Assembly: GCF_002234595.1 (NCBI RefSeq)
Contig: NZ_NMUL01000028.1
Coordinates: 1-64,000, forward strand
DNA length: 64,000 bases
Source: Amycolatopsis vastitatis
GTDB lineage: Bacteria; Actinomycetota; Actinomycetes; Mycobacteriales; Pseudonocardiaceae
Reading direction: 5' to 3'
A model generated the notes under the pieces. That model was given only the letters and a program-made list of their open reading frames with translations. It was not told the origin of the DNA and made no database searches. A program made the position numbers and the translations under genes. The number at the start of each line of letters is the position of its first letter. Within the stretch, counting starts at the first letter, position 1. Positions 25,444 to 34,988 of the stretch are shown piece after piece.

Positions 25444-27225
25444 GTGAACGCCCCTGCTTGGCTCGAAGTGCTCAACGAGACCCTGGACGCGTGCCGGACG
25501 CACGGCCGCGCCGATCTCGCCGAGCGCCTGCGCAGACGCCGGGACGCCCCCGCCGGGCAGACCCGGCTCGGCGTGCTCGGCTTCCCCAAACAGGGCAAGG
25601 GATACCTGCTCAACGCCGTGCTGAACGCGCCGGTGTGCGCGGTCGGCGACGCCGCGACCCCCGCCGTCCCCACGGAAATCACCTACGCGCCCGAACCCGC
25701 CGCGACCCTGGTCGGCCGGTCCCGCGAACGGATCCCCGTCGCGGTCGAACGGCTCACCGGCGAGCTCGGCGCCCGTCCCGCCGGGACGCTCAGCCGCGTC
25801 GAAGTCGGCGTGCCGCGCGAACTCCTCTCGGCCGGTCTCGTCCTGGTCGACACCCCGCCGGTCGGTGACCCGCGGTCACCGCGGACCGCCGCCGCGCTCG
25901 ACTTCCTCGCCGAAGCGGACGCCGTGATCCTCGTCTCGGACGCGACCGCGCCGCTGAGCGCCGCCGAACTCGCGCTCGCGCGGCATGTGCGTACTTGGTG
26001 CCCGCATGTCGTGTTGGCGCTCACGAAGATCGACGCCTGCCCCGGGTGGCGAGCGGTCGCCGAACGCGACCGCGGGATGCTCGCCGAAGCGGGGGTCGAC
26101 GCGCCGGTCCTGCCGGTTTCGGCCGTCGTGCGCCAAGCCGCCGCGAAGACCGGTGACGCGGATCTCAACGCCCGCTCGGGCTTTCCCGAGCTGCTGGGCT
26201 GGATCGCCGAGCAGGCCGCGCGCCCGCCCGAGCAGTCCCGCGCGCTGCTCGCCGCGGTAGGGGTGCGCGCCGCCGCCGCCGAACTGGTCGAGTCGCTGCG
26301 CGACCGCATCGACGCCGCCGGCCAAGACGCCGGGCTCGGCCAGGCCGCGCTGCTGCAGCGGGCGCAGCGCCGCGCCGACGACCTGCGGCGGCAGAACGCC
26401 CGCTGGCAGAACCTGCTTTCCGACGAGATCACCGACCTGCTGTCCGACGCCGAATACGACCTGCGCGAGCGGACCCGCAAGATCGTCAACACCATCGACC
26501 GGACCTTCGACGAGGGCGACCCGGCGAAGGTGTGGGACGAGTTCGCGCCGTGGCTGGACAACGCGCTGGCCGAAGCCGTCGACACCAACTACACGTGGAT
26601 GGCCGACCGGGCGGAGTGGATCGCCCAGGCGGTCGCCGCGTGCTTCGGCGCCCAGTACGACCGCGCGCTGCCCGACCTGCGGCTCGACGGCTCGGGGGTG
26701 GAGGAGCTCGACGAAGTCCTGCGGCCGAAGATCGAGAAGTTCAAGATCGGCCACCAGGCGTTCACCGGGCTGCGCGGGTCGTACGGCGGTGTGCTGATGT
26801 TCGGCCTGGTCACCAGCCTGGCCGGGCTGCCGCTGATCAACCCGGTCTCGCTCGGCGCCGGCGCGGCGTTCGCGGCGAAGACGATCAAGGACGAGGGCGG
26901 GATGCGGCTGCAGCGCCGCCAGGCCGTCGCCAAGCAGGCGGCGCAGCGGCACGTCGACGACGTCTTCCTGCGGTTCGGCAAGGAATCCCGCGACGCGATC
27001 CGCGTCGTGCAGCGGCGGCTGCGCGACCACTTCACCGGCCTGGCCGAGGAACTCGCCGACGAGCTGACGCGGGAACGCGAGACGATCCTGGCCGGCACCG
27101 CCGAGCGGGAGCGGCGGACCGTCCACATCAGACGCGAGATCGACCGGCTCGCCGGGTTGCACCAGCGCGCGGGCGAACTCGGCACGATCGCCGGACGGCA
27201 GCAGCGGCGGGAGCTCTCGGCGTGA
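25444..27225 (+). CDS. iniA: IniA-like dynamin family GTPase
   Basis: Bacterial dynamin-like protein of 593 aa. The P-loop is GFPKQGKG (46-53), unusual in ending GKG instead of GKS; switch motif DTPPVGD and base-binding TKID follow. A long helical stalk and a hydrophobic paddle-like segment (VLMFGLVTSLAGLPLINPVSLGAGAAF) lie in the C-terminal half. Mycobacterial IniA acts on membranes under drug stress. GTG 25444 is preferred, with GGGGAAA 11 bp upstream; TTG 25438 is an alternative. It overlaps iniC by 4 bp (GTGA). Confidence 0.85.
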   Translation: MNAPAWLEVLNETLDACRTHGRADLAERLRRRRDAPAGQTRLGVLGFPKQGKGYLLNAVLNAPVCAVGDAATPAVPTEITYAPEPAATLVGRSRERIPVAVERLTGELGARPAGTLSRVEVGVPRELLSAGLVLVDTPPVGDPRSPRTAAALDFLAEADAVILVSDATAPLSAAELALARHVRTWCPHVVLALTKIDACPGWRAVAERDRGMLAEAGVDAPVLPVSAVVRQAAAKTGDADLNARSGFPELLGWIAEQAARPPEQSRALLAAVGVRAAAAELVESLRDRIDAAGQDAGLGQAALLQRAQRRADDLRRQNARWQNLLSDEITDLLSDAEYDLRERTRKIVNTIDRTFDEGDPAKVWDEFAPWLDNALAEAVDTNYTWMADRAEWIAQAVAACFGAQYDRALPDLRLDGSGVEELDEVLRPKIEKFKIGHQAFTGLRGSYGGVLMFGLVTSLAGLPLINPVSLGAGAAFAAKTIKDEGGMRLQRRQAVAKQAAQRHVDDVFLRFGKESRDAIRVVQRRLRDHFTGLAEELADELTRERETILAGTAERERRTVHIRREIDRLAGLHQRAGELGTIAGRQQRRELSA

Positions 27226-28424
27226 CCCAGGACGTCCGCGACCTGCTGCACGCCGCGGCCGGGCTCTACCGGGACGACCCGCGTGCTTCGGCGCTCCTGC
27301 ACGACTGCCTGAACCGGCTGGAGCAGCCGATGCGCGTCGCGTTCACCGGCGCCCCGGCGGCGGGGAAGACGACACTCGCCGCCGCGCTGGGCGAATGGCC
27401 GACGCGTGCGCTGCGCGACCTCGTGCTGCTGGACGACCCCGGCCCGGGCGACGACGTCCCGGACGCGACGGTCCGGCTGGTCCGCCACCTCGAACCGGAC
27501 GAGCTCGCGGCGGCGCACCCGCCGGGCGGCTCGGCGTTCGCGCGGCAGAGCGCGGTCAACTCGGTCCTGGTGCTGTCACGGGCCGACGAGGTCGGCGCGG
27601 GCCGGATCGACGCGTTGCTGACCGCGAAGCAGCTGGCGCGCCGCGCGTGGCGGGAAGACCCGCTGTGCACGGGATTCCTGGGCGTCATCGCCGTCGCCGG
27701 GCAGCTGGCGTACGGCGGCCGGTCGTTGCGTGACGACGAGTTCGACCTGCTGGCGGCGTTCGCCGCGGTGCCGCGCGAAGAGCTGGAACGGCACGTGCTG
27801 TCGGTGGACTCGTTCACCGATCCGGCGTTCCCCGGCCCGATCCCGGTCGAGACGCGGCGGTCGCTGGTGGTGCGGTTCGGGATGTTCGGCGTCCGGCTGG
27901 CGCTCACGCTGATCCGCACCGGCTGCGACGACCGCGTCAAGCTCTCGGCGGAACTGGTGCGCCGCAGCGGTCTCGGCGAGCTGCGGGACACCCTGGCCGG
28001 GTGTTTCGTGGCGCGGTCCGAGGCGCTGAAGGCGCGGACGGCGGTCATCCGGCTGGAAACGCTGCTGGCGGCCCAGCCCCGCCCGGGTGGCGACCGCCTG
28101 GTGTCCCGGGTGGAACGGTTCGCCGCGGCCGCGCACGACTTCCGCGAACTGCGCCTGATCGCCGACATCCGCGGCGGCCGGACGGCGTTGTCCGGCGAGC
28201 CCGCGGAGGAGGCGGTCCGGTTGCTGGGCGCCCAGGGCACGGCCCCGGCGGACCGCCTGGGGCTCGAACCGGACGCGGACCCGGACGAGATCTACGACGC
28301 GGGTCTCGACGCGTTGCGGCGCTGGCGGCACGAAGCGGAGCGACCCGACCGCCCGCACGCGGAACGCGCGGCGGCGCACGTGGTGGTGCGCTCGGCCGAG
28401 GGACTGCTCTCGCTGTTCGCCTAG
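27222..28424 (+). CDS. iniC: IniC-like GTPase
   Basis: P-loop protein of 400 aa, partner of IniA. Walker A GAPAAGKT is at 43-50 and LLDDPGPGD takes the place of switch/Walker B; the base-binding region reads LSRADEVG, a degenerate NKxD. The C-terminal half is helical and ends with a J-domain-like stretch (LGLEPDADPDEIYDAGLDALRRWR). GTG 27222 overlaps the iniA stop, so the two are made together, as in mycobacteria. The reduced motifs suggest a regulatory or structural partner, not an efficient GTPase. Confidence 0.83.
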   Translation: MTQDVRDLLHAAAGLYRDDPRASALLHDCLNRLEQPMRVAFTGAPAAGKTTLAAALGEWPTRALRDLVLLDDPGPGDDVPDATVRLVRHLEPDELAAAHPPGGSAFARQSAVNSVLVLSRADEVGAGRIDALLTAKQLARRAWREDPLCTGFLGVIAVAGQLAYGGRSLRDDEFDLLAAFAAVPREELERHVLSVDSFTDPAFPGPIPVETRRSLVVRFGMFGVRLALTLIRTGCDDRVKLSAELVRRSGLGELRDTLAGCFVARSEALKARTAVIRLETLLAAQPRPGGDRLVSRVERFAAAAHDFRELRLIADIRGGRTALSGEPAEEAVRLLGAQGTAPADRLGLEPDADPDEIYDAGLDALRRWRHEAERPDRPHAERAAAHVVVRSAEGLLSLFA

Positions 28425-28807
28425 AGGACGGCGGTCACCTCGACCTCGACCAGGTGCTCCGGGACGTCCAGCGCCGCGACGCCGATGAGCGTGGCGGGCG
28501 GCTTCGCCGTGGTCCCGAGCTTGGCGCTGCCGCGGGCGATGCCGTCGAGCAGGGCGGGCATCTTGTCCGGTGTCCAGTCGACGGCGTAGATGGTCAGTTT
28601 CGCCACGTCGTCGAACGATCCGCCGGCTGCGCCCAGCGCGGCGCCGACGTTGACGTAGGCCTGCTCGACCTGGGCGGCGAGGTCGCCTTCGGTCTCCCAG
28701 GCGACCTGCCCGGCGACGAAGACGAGCTTCGTCCCCTCGGCGACGGCGACCTGGTGGTAGACGTCGATCTCGGGCAGTTCCGGCGGGTTCACCATGGTGA
28801 CGGTCAT
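28421..28807 (-). CDS. RidA family protein
   Basis: YjgF/YER057c/UK114 (RidA) fold protein of 128 aa. These proteins hydrolyse reactive enamine/imine intermediates or have related deaminase roles. The family core VFVAGQVAWETEGDLAAQVEQAYVNVGAALGAAGGSFDDVAKLTIY is clear, but the C-terminal signature lacks the active-site Arg of archetypal RidA (here PATLIGVAALDVPEHLVEVEV), so it belongs to another subfamily. ATG 28807 follows GGAGGAAAAG. It is divergent from an HxlR regulator that likely controls it, and its end overlaps iniC by 4 bp on the other strand. Confidence 0.88.
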   Translation of the reverse strand: MTVTMVNPPELPEIDVYHQVAVAEGTKLVFVAGQVAWETEGDLAAQVEQAYVNVGAALGAAGGSFDDVAKLTIYAVDWTPDKMPALLDGIARGSAKLGTTAKPPATLIGVAALDVPEHLVEVEVTAVL

Positions 28808-28828
28808 CTTTTCCTCCGTGCTCTCTTG

Positions 28829-28845
28829 TGGTTACTCAGGAACCA
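28829..28845. promoter_or_regulatory. Candidate HxlR operator
   Basis: TGGTTACTCAGGAACCA, a 17-bp near-perfect palindrome with one mismatched pair, lies in the 93-bp divergent spacer between ridA-like and HxlR genes. Its place and symmetry fit an operator for the adjacent HxlR regulator. Confidence 0.5.
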
Positions 28846-28900
28846 TAGGAGAGTGTGGGAAGATGCGGAAGAAGGCACTTTTCGGTGACGGGGGAACCAG

Positions 28901-29263
28901 ATGGTGACCAAGCAGGACACGGACCTCGCCCGCGCGGATTCCCTGGCGCGCGAGATCTTCTCGGACGTCGCCAACAAGTGGGCGTTCCTGATCATCGAGA
29001 CCCTCGGCGACCGCACCCTGCGGTTCAGCCAGCTGCGGAACGAGGTCGACGGCATCAGCCACAAGATGCTGACGCAGAACCTGCGCATGCTGGAGCGCAA
29101 CGGGCTGATCGAGCGCGAGGTGTACCCGACCGTCCCGCCGCGCGTCGAATACACCCTCACCGAGCCCGGCCAGGGCCTGCGCGCGACGGTCGACAGCATG
29201 TGCGGCTGGACCCGGCGATTCATCGAGGACATCGAAGCCGCCCGGCGCAGCTTCGACGGCTGA
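28901..29263 (+). CDS. HxlR family winged-helix regulator
   Basis: Regulator of 120 aa with the HxlR-type winged helix: ANKWAFLIIETLGDRTLRFSQLRNEVDGISHKMLTQNLRMLERNGLIEREVYPTVPPRVEYTLTEPG contains both the recognition helix (ISHKMLTQNLRML) and the wing with the family PRVEYTLT motif. ATG 28901 opens the frame directly after the divergent spacer. It probably represses or activates the RidA-like gene through the palindrome at 28829-28845. There is no conserved redox Cys in the N-terminal region; one Cys lies near the C-terminus (SMCGW). Confidence 0.88.
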   Translation: MVTKQDTDLARADSLAREIFSDVANKWAFLIIETLGDRTLRFSQLRNEVDGISHKMLTQNLRMLERNGLIEREVYPTVPPRVEYTLTEPGQGLRATVDSMCGWTRRFIEDIEAARRSFDG

Positions 29264-29340
29264 CGGGGTGAGGAAAGCACCGATCGGCGGGCCGGTGTGC
29301 CACCGGGTGTCCGGTATTGACGGCTGCCGGGCCGCGGCGC

Positions 29341-29360
29341 ACCATAGAGCGGTCTATGGT
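29341..29360. promoter_or_regulatory. TetR-type operator before acyl-CoA ligase
   Basis: ACCATAGAGCGGTCTATGGT is a palindrome with perfect 8-bp arms around a 4-bp centre, 26 bp before the ATG of the acyl-CoA ligase. The TetR gene at the end of this operon is the likely binder, which would give autoregulation. Confidence 0.6.
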
Positions 29361-29386
29361 CCAGCGCCGGCCCGAAGGGGACTCCC

Positions 29387-30930
<1,544 letters not shown>

Positions 30931-30931
<1 letters not shown>

Positions 30932-31479
30932 TGCCGGTGGTCACGCGGCGGGCGTACTTCGAGGCCGCGCTGGACGTGCTGGCGGAGCGCGGGTTCGCCG
31001 AGCTGAACGTCGGCGCGCTGTGCCGTCACCTCGGCGTCACGAGCGGCTCGTTCTACCACCACTTCGGCGGCTGGCCGGGGTTCGTGGCGCAGCTGCTGGA
31101 CCACTGGGAGCAACGCCAGGTGCGCATCCTGCGCGAGCGCGAGTTCGGCACCGGCGGACCGGCGGCCGACTTCGCCGCGCTGATGGACCTCACGCTGGGG
31201 TTGCCCCACGAGGCCGAGGCCGCCATCCGGGCGTGGGCGAGGAACGACGAAACCGTGCGCGCGGCGCAGAAGCGGGTCGACGACGCCCGGCTGCGGACGG
31301 TCCGCAAGGCGGTCGAAGGCATCGTCGGCGACCGCGCGCTGGCCGGGACGCTGACCTCACTCGGGATGGCTATGCTGGTGGGCCACCAGCAACTCGCGTC
31401 GGCGGGGGAGCACGACGAGCTGACGGCGCTGCTCGCGGAGTACACCCGGCTGGTGCATTCCCGGGCGGGCGGCCGGTAG
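30931..31479 (+). CDS. TetR family regulator of the acyl-CoA ligase operon
   Basis: TetR/AcrR regulator of 182 aa. The N-terminal HTH reads YFEAALDVLAERGFAELNVGALCRHLGVTSGSFYHHFGGWPGFVAQLL, with the usual SGSFYHHF recognition-helix end. The C-terminal ligand domain is helical and variable. ATG 30931 shares one base with the ligase stop (TGATG). Regulating its own operon through the operator at 29341-29360 is the simplest model; the ligand may be an acyl-CoA. Confidence 0.9.
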
Positions 31480-31497
31480 CCGGAGGGAGGGACGTCG

Positions 31498-31947
31498 ATG
31501 GGGCCTGGCGCGGATAGTGGGATCGCCCTGCTGGTGTTCGGGGCACTTGGCGTGACGACGATGGTCGTCTTGTACCGGTGGCGGGAGAAGTCCGGCGGTC
31601 TCGGCCGGGTCCCGCCGCCTGACCCGGCCGACGCACACCAGCGGGTCACGCTGCGGGATGAGGACTACGACCTCGTCCTGCGGGGCACGGCCTCGGTGAA
31701 CGGCGTCACCGTGACAGGGGGCCGCTCGAGGTTGCTGGTCACCCGCGACCAAGCCGAGCTGCGCGCCTTCTTCGCCCTTGAGCCGATCCGGTTCAGTCGC
31801 GCCGAGGTGACCGGCCTGCTTTGGGTGCCTGGCCCGTTCGGTGGCCGCAAGCTCAAGTTCCGGACCGCGTCGGGCCGGTTGGACAACGTGACCTTCTGGC
31901 CCCGGCGCAACGCCGAGGAACAGCTGGCCGAGCTCGGCTGGTACTAG
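31498..31947 (+). CDS. Single-pass membrane protein of the DUF2550 type
   Basis: Protein of 149 aa with one N-terminal membrane helix (IALLVFGALGVTTMVVLYRW) and a cytosolic beta-rich domain (about 45-149) containing SRLLVTRDQAELRAFFALEPIRF and RTASGRLDNVTFWP. The plan resembles actinobacterial DUF2550 or PH-like membrane proteins, but I cannot confirm a family. ATG 31498 follows GGAGGGA. It is 18 bp after the TetR gene and may be read through from it. Confidence 0.65.
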   Translation: MGPGADSGIALLVFGALGVTTMVVLYRWREKSGGLGRVPPPDPADAHQRVTLRDEDYDLVLRGTASVNGVTVTGGRSRLLVTRDQAELRAFFALEPIRFSRAEVTGLLWVPGPFGGRKLKFRTASGRLDNVTFWPRRNAEEQLAELGWY

Positions 31948-31972
31948 GGCCGGTATCGAGTCGGTCAGGGCC

Positions 31973-32374
31973 TCAGGCGTTGCCGAGCACCCGGGTCACG
32001 GTGATCTCGATGACGACCCGCTGCGGGTTCGGCTTGGGTTGCCGGTAGCGGGCGGCGTACCGGTTTTCGGCGTCGCGCACCGAGTCCGGGTCGTCGCGCA
32101 GCACCGCGCGTCCCTCCAAAGTGGACCAGCGGGGGCCGTCGAGCTGGCAGACCGCGACCGGGATCCCCTCGGCGCCCGCGGCGCGCACGAGCCGGGCCTT
32201 GACCGACGGGGCGAACGTGATCACCCGGGCGAGGCCCGCGTCGAAGTCGACGGTGACGCCGACCGCGACGACGTGCGGGGTGCCGTCCGGCCGGACGGTG
32301 GTCAGCGTGGCCAGGTGGCGCTCGGTCCAGAACGCGCGGAAGTCCGGCCCGCGGCCGTCGAGGTCGATCTTCAT
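31973..32374 (-). CDS. PPOX-class F420/flavin-dependent oxidoreductase
   Basis: Split-barrel flavoprotein-fold protein of 133 aa in the pyridoxamine 5'-phosphate oxidase-like class, likely using F420 or FMN. The core FRAFWTERHLATLTTVRPDGTPHVVAVGVTVDFDAGLARVITFAPSVKARLVRAAG and the tail PQRVVIEITVTRVL are typical. ATG 32374 (MKIDLDGRG) is preferred; the longer frame has an unlike N-terminal part. The substrate is unknown. Convergent with the gene ending at 31947. Confidence 0.85.
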   Translation of the reverse strand: MKIDLDGRGPDFRAFWTERHLATLTTVRPDGTPHVVAVGVTVDFDAGLARVITFAPSVKARLVRAAGAEGIPVAVCQLDGPRWSTLEGRAVLRDDPDSVRDAENRYAARYRQPKPNPQRVVIEITVTRVLGNA

Positions 32375-32501
32375 GCTGCCCACGCTAGTCCGTCCGGGGG
32401 CCCGGACGGCGGGAGGACCCACGCACAGTGCTAGTAAGGAAGTCCCTCGCGCGGTGGTGGTTTCGCAGGAGTTTGCTCTGAGTGCACCCTGGGAGAGACG
32501 T

Positions 32502-33194
32502 TCACGCTCGCTCTCGCCACGTCTGACTGCACCCGTCCTGGACGCAGGTTCGCAAAACAAGGGTTGGATCGTCGGTGGAGGCCAAGCTGTGGAAGCCTCG
32601 ATGCCCGGCAGGGCAGTCACACGCGGCTGTGCAGTGCCGAGACAAGATCGGTGGGCCCGCTTCCTTTGCGGCCCTGGCCAGCTCGGTGATCCCCGCGGCC
32701 ACCTTGGTCAGTAGCTTGTCAGACTTAGTGCGATCGACCTTCTCGGCCACTCCGACGCCAGGGCCTGCAATGACCATGATGCCCTCTTTGTACACCGCAG
32801 TCAGGCCCGCCAAACTGTATCGCTTGGCGTCCTCGGTGCGTCCCTCGATCATCCACGTCGGTGTGATGCGCCATTGATTCACGATGAACAGGACTTCGTC
32901 TCGCTCGTCCTGCTGCTCGTTATCGAGGTCTTGTTGAACCTTGCGGAGCACGTCGAGCCGCGTCTGCTCCTCCTGACGCGTCGCCTTGGCCTTGGCTTCG
33001 ACCTCGGTGGCACGTTGGTTCTCGGCGCGCAAGATCATGAATACTATTGGAATGCCAATGAGCAGCACCAAGAGAGCCACGCCCAGTACAGGTAATGACA
33101 GGCAAAAGGACCCAAGGTCGGGCCAAACGACCTTGGTAACCAGTGCCGCGCGCCGGGATCGACGGGTGGCCGCGTCTGTCGCCTGGCTGGACAA
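32502..33194 (-). CDS. Hypothetical membrane/coiled-coil protein with Cys/His tail
   Basis: Protein of up to 230 aa that I do not recognise. One strong membrane helix (LGVALLVLLIGIPIVFMIL, about 37-55), then a charged coiled coil (NQRATEVEAKAKATRQEEQTRLDVLRKVQQDLDNEQQDE), a domain of about 90 aa, and a C-terminal Cys/His set (HCTAACDC ... TCVQDGC) resembling a zinc ribbon. The only start codon before the helix is TTG 33194 without a ribosome site, so the exact start is uncertain. Base composition is visibly more AT-rich than the flanks, a sign of recent acquisition. Confidence 0.6.
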   Translation of the reverse strand: MSSQATDAATRRSRRAALVTKVVWPDLGSFCLSLPVLGVALLVLLIGIPIVFMILRAENQRATEVEAKAKATRQEEQTRLDVLRKVQQDLDNEQQDERDEVLFIVNQWRITPTWMIEGRTEDAKRYSLAGLTAVYKEGIMVIAGPGVGVAEKVDRTKSDKLLTKVAAGITELARAAKEAGPPILSRHCTAACDCPAGHRGFHSLASTDDPTLVLRTCVQDGCSQTWRERA

Positions 33195-33365
33195 GCTGTG
33201 GACGGCGATCTCGACGTGGTCCCCGGACGCGACGGACTACTACGGGCGGGCATCACGATCCAAGTCCTGCTGATCCTGACCGGCAACTACGTGGTCGCGT
33301 GCGGAATCGCCGAACATCGGGAAAACGGAATGCGGGGTGGCGGGCGCGTGGGTGAGACTGGGGGC

Positions 33366-33947
33366 GTGACCGGTCACCCGCGCAGTGTCGAGGAGCTGAC
33401 CCGCGCCCTCGACGCGGGGAAGCGGTTCAAGTACGTCTTCTTCTGGGGGCACCGGCCACCCCGCGGAGGCGGGGTCGGGGCCGGGTGTTTCAGCCAGTGG
33501 TGGCCGTCGCCGTTCGAGGTCGACGAGGTCCGCTTCGCCACGGCCGAGCACTACATGATGTGGCGCAAGGCGAAGCTCTTCGGCGACGAAGAGGTGGCCG
33601 CGCGGGTGCTCACCGCGGTGCACCCGAAGCAGGCCAAGGACTTCGGCCGCCGGGTGCGCGGCTTCGACGAGGACACCTGGGTGGCGCACCGCTACGGCAT
33701 CGTGGTCGACGGCAACGCGGCGAAGTTCGGCCGGAACCCGGAGCTGGGAAGGTATTTGGCGGGCACGGGAAACCGGGTGCTCGTCGAAGCCAGCCCGGTC
33801 GACCGGATCTGGGGAATCGGCCTCGCCGCCGATGATCCGCACGCCGGAAAGCCCCGGGCCTGGCGTGGGCTCAACCTGCTCGGCTTCGCCCTCGCGGACG
33901 TCCGCGCTCAGCTGGGTTCGCGCAGCGGGAGTCCGGCGGCGCGGTAG
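33366..33947 (+). CDS. NADAR family protein
   Basis: NADAR (YbiA/RibX-like) domain protein of 193 aa. Members are N-glycosidases acting on riboflavin-pathway intermediates or, as shown for some, on ADP-ribosyl-nucleic acids. The family blocks FFWGHRPP, CFSQWWPSPFEVDE, ATAEHYMMWRKAKLFGD, HPKQAKDFGRRVRGFDEDTW and RIWGIGLA are all present. GTG 33366 (MTGHPRSVEEL) is preferred; ATG 33330 is an in-frame alternative. Its 3' end overlaps the convergent oxidoreductase gene by 40 bp. Confidence 0.88.
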   Translation: MTGHPRSVEELTRALDAGKRFKYVFFWGHRPPRGGGVGAGCFSQWWPSPFEVDEVRFATAEHYMMWRKAKLFGDEEVAARVLTAVHPKQAKDFGRRVRGFDEDTWVAHRYGIVVDGNAAKFGRNPELGRYLAGTGNRVLVEASPVDRIWGIGLAADDPHAGKPRAWRGLNLLGFALADVRAQLGSRSGSPAAR

Positions 33948-34891
33948 ATCTCGTCGATCACCGTCATCGTCTCCACCGCGTCCGCCGCCGGCGTCTTGAC
34001 CGGCTCGCCCTTCAGGACCGCCGCCGCGAACGCGTCCAGCTGGTACGCGTATGACGCCCGGCGCGGGAAGCGCTCGGTCCGGCGAGCGCCCGAAGCCCGG
34101 ACCGACAGGCGGTGGTAAGCCTGCGGGGCCACCGGGTTCAGCACCGCCAGCGACCCGCGTGAGCCGATCACCTTCGCGCTGATCTTGAGCAGCGAAGACG
34201 ACCACATCGAACACTCGATCCGGCCCGTGTGGCCGGACGGGTACGCGAGCTCCGCCGTCATCGCTCGGTCGACCCGGGGCGACCGCAGCTTCGCCGAGGC
34301 CGAAACGACCGATGGCGTCTCGCCGCCGAAGACGCGGGCCATGTGGACCGCGTAGCAGCCCGCGTCCATCGTCGCGCCGCCCGCCAGGCCGTAGTCGTAG
34401 CGGATGTCCGAGAACTTCGGCAGCGGGAAGCACAACGCCGTCTCGACCCGCTGCAGCGTGCCCAGTTCGCCCGACGCCACGATCTCCTCCACCCGCAGCG
34501 CCAGTGGGTGGTAGCGGTAGTGGAACGCCTCCATCACCACGCGGTCCGATGCCGCGGCCAGGTCGGCGATCTCCCGCGCCTCGGCCGCGTTGGCCGTGAA
34601 CGGCTTCTCGCACAGCACGTGCTTGCCCGCCTCGAGTGCGGCCCGGGTCCAGCGTCCGTGGAGGCCGTTCGGCAGCGGGTTGTAGACGGCGTCGAGGTCC
34701 GGGTCGGCGAGCAGTGCCTCGTAAGACGAATGCACTCGAGGGATGCCGTGCCTGGTCGCAAACGCTTGCGCACGCTCGGGTGAGCGGGCCGCCACCGCGT
34801 CCACCGACACCGAGGGGTTCGAAGAAGCGGGCTTGATCAGGGCGGCGGGGGCGATGCGAGCCGCCCCCAGGACGCCGATCCGCAGGCTCAT
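33908..34891 (-). CDS. Gfo/Idh/MocA family oxidoreductase
   Basis: NAD(P)-dependent dehydrogenase of 327 aa of the glucose-fructose oxidoreductase/inositol dehydrogenase type. Rossmann motif GVLGAARIAPAALI at the N-terminus, the EKPFT motif (KHVLCEKPFTANAAEA) with the conserved Lys, and AGCYAVHMARVFGGETP near the active site. Starts at ATG 34891 (MSLRIGVLG). The substrate is probably a sugar or polyol derivative but is not defined. It is divergent from the amino-acid ABC operon across a 97-bp spacer with tandem operators. Confidence 0.88.
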   Translation of the reverse strand: MSLRIGVLGAARIAPAALIKPASSNPSVSVDAVAARSPERAQAFATRHGIPRVHSSYEALLADPDLDAVYNPLPNGLHGRWTRAALEAGKHVLCEKPFTANAAEAREIADLAAASDRVVMEAFHYRYHPLALRVEEIVASGELGTLQRVETALCFPLPKFSDIRYDYGLAGGATMDAGCYAVHMARVFGGETPSVVSASAKLRSPRVDRAMTAELAYPSGHTGRIECSMWSSSLLKISAKVIGSRGSLAVLNPVAPQAYHRLSVRASGARRTERFPRRASYAYQLDAFAAAVLKGEPVKTPAADAVETMTVIDEIYRAAGLPLREPS

Positions 34892-34918
34892 GCCGCGAAG
34901 CTAGCACCGAATCAAGAT

Positions 34919-34954
34919 TTCAACACACAGTTGACCTCTTCAACAACGAGTTGT
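34919..34954. promoter_or_regulatory. Tandem CAAC-N5-GTTG operators
   Basis: Two inverted-repeat half-site pairs, CAACACACAGTTG (34921-34933) and CAACAACGAGTTG (34941-34953), repeat with an exact 20-bp period, each preceded by TT. They lie 36-68 bp before the ABC operon start, in an AT-rich spacer. A spacing of two helical turns fits cooperative binding on one DNA face, possibly by the fused regulator at 37561-39282. Confidence 0.55.
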
Positions 34955-34988
34955 ACCGTTCCGGCCAGCCGAACAGTGGAGGCCTGAA

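Noticed and set aside
32575..33095. Short plus-strand frames in the AT-richer block
   Set aside because: No domains; the minus-strand frame has a membrane helix and coiled coil, a more credible protein.
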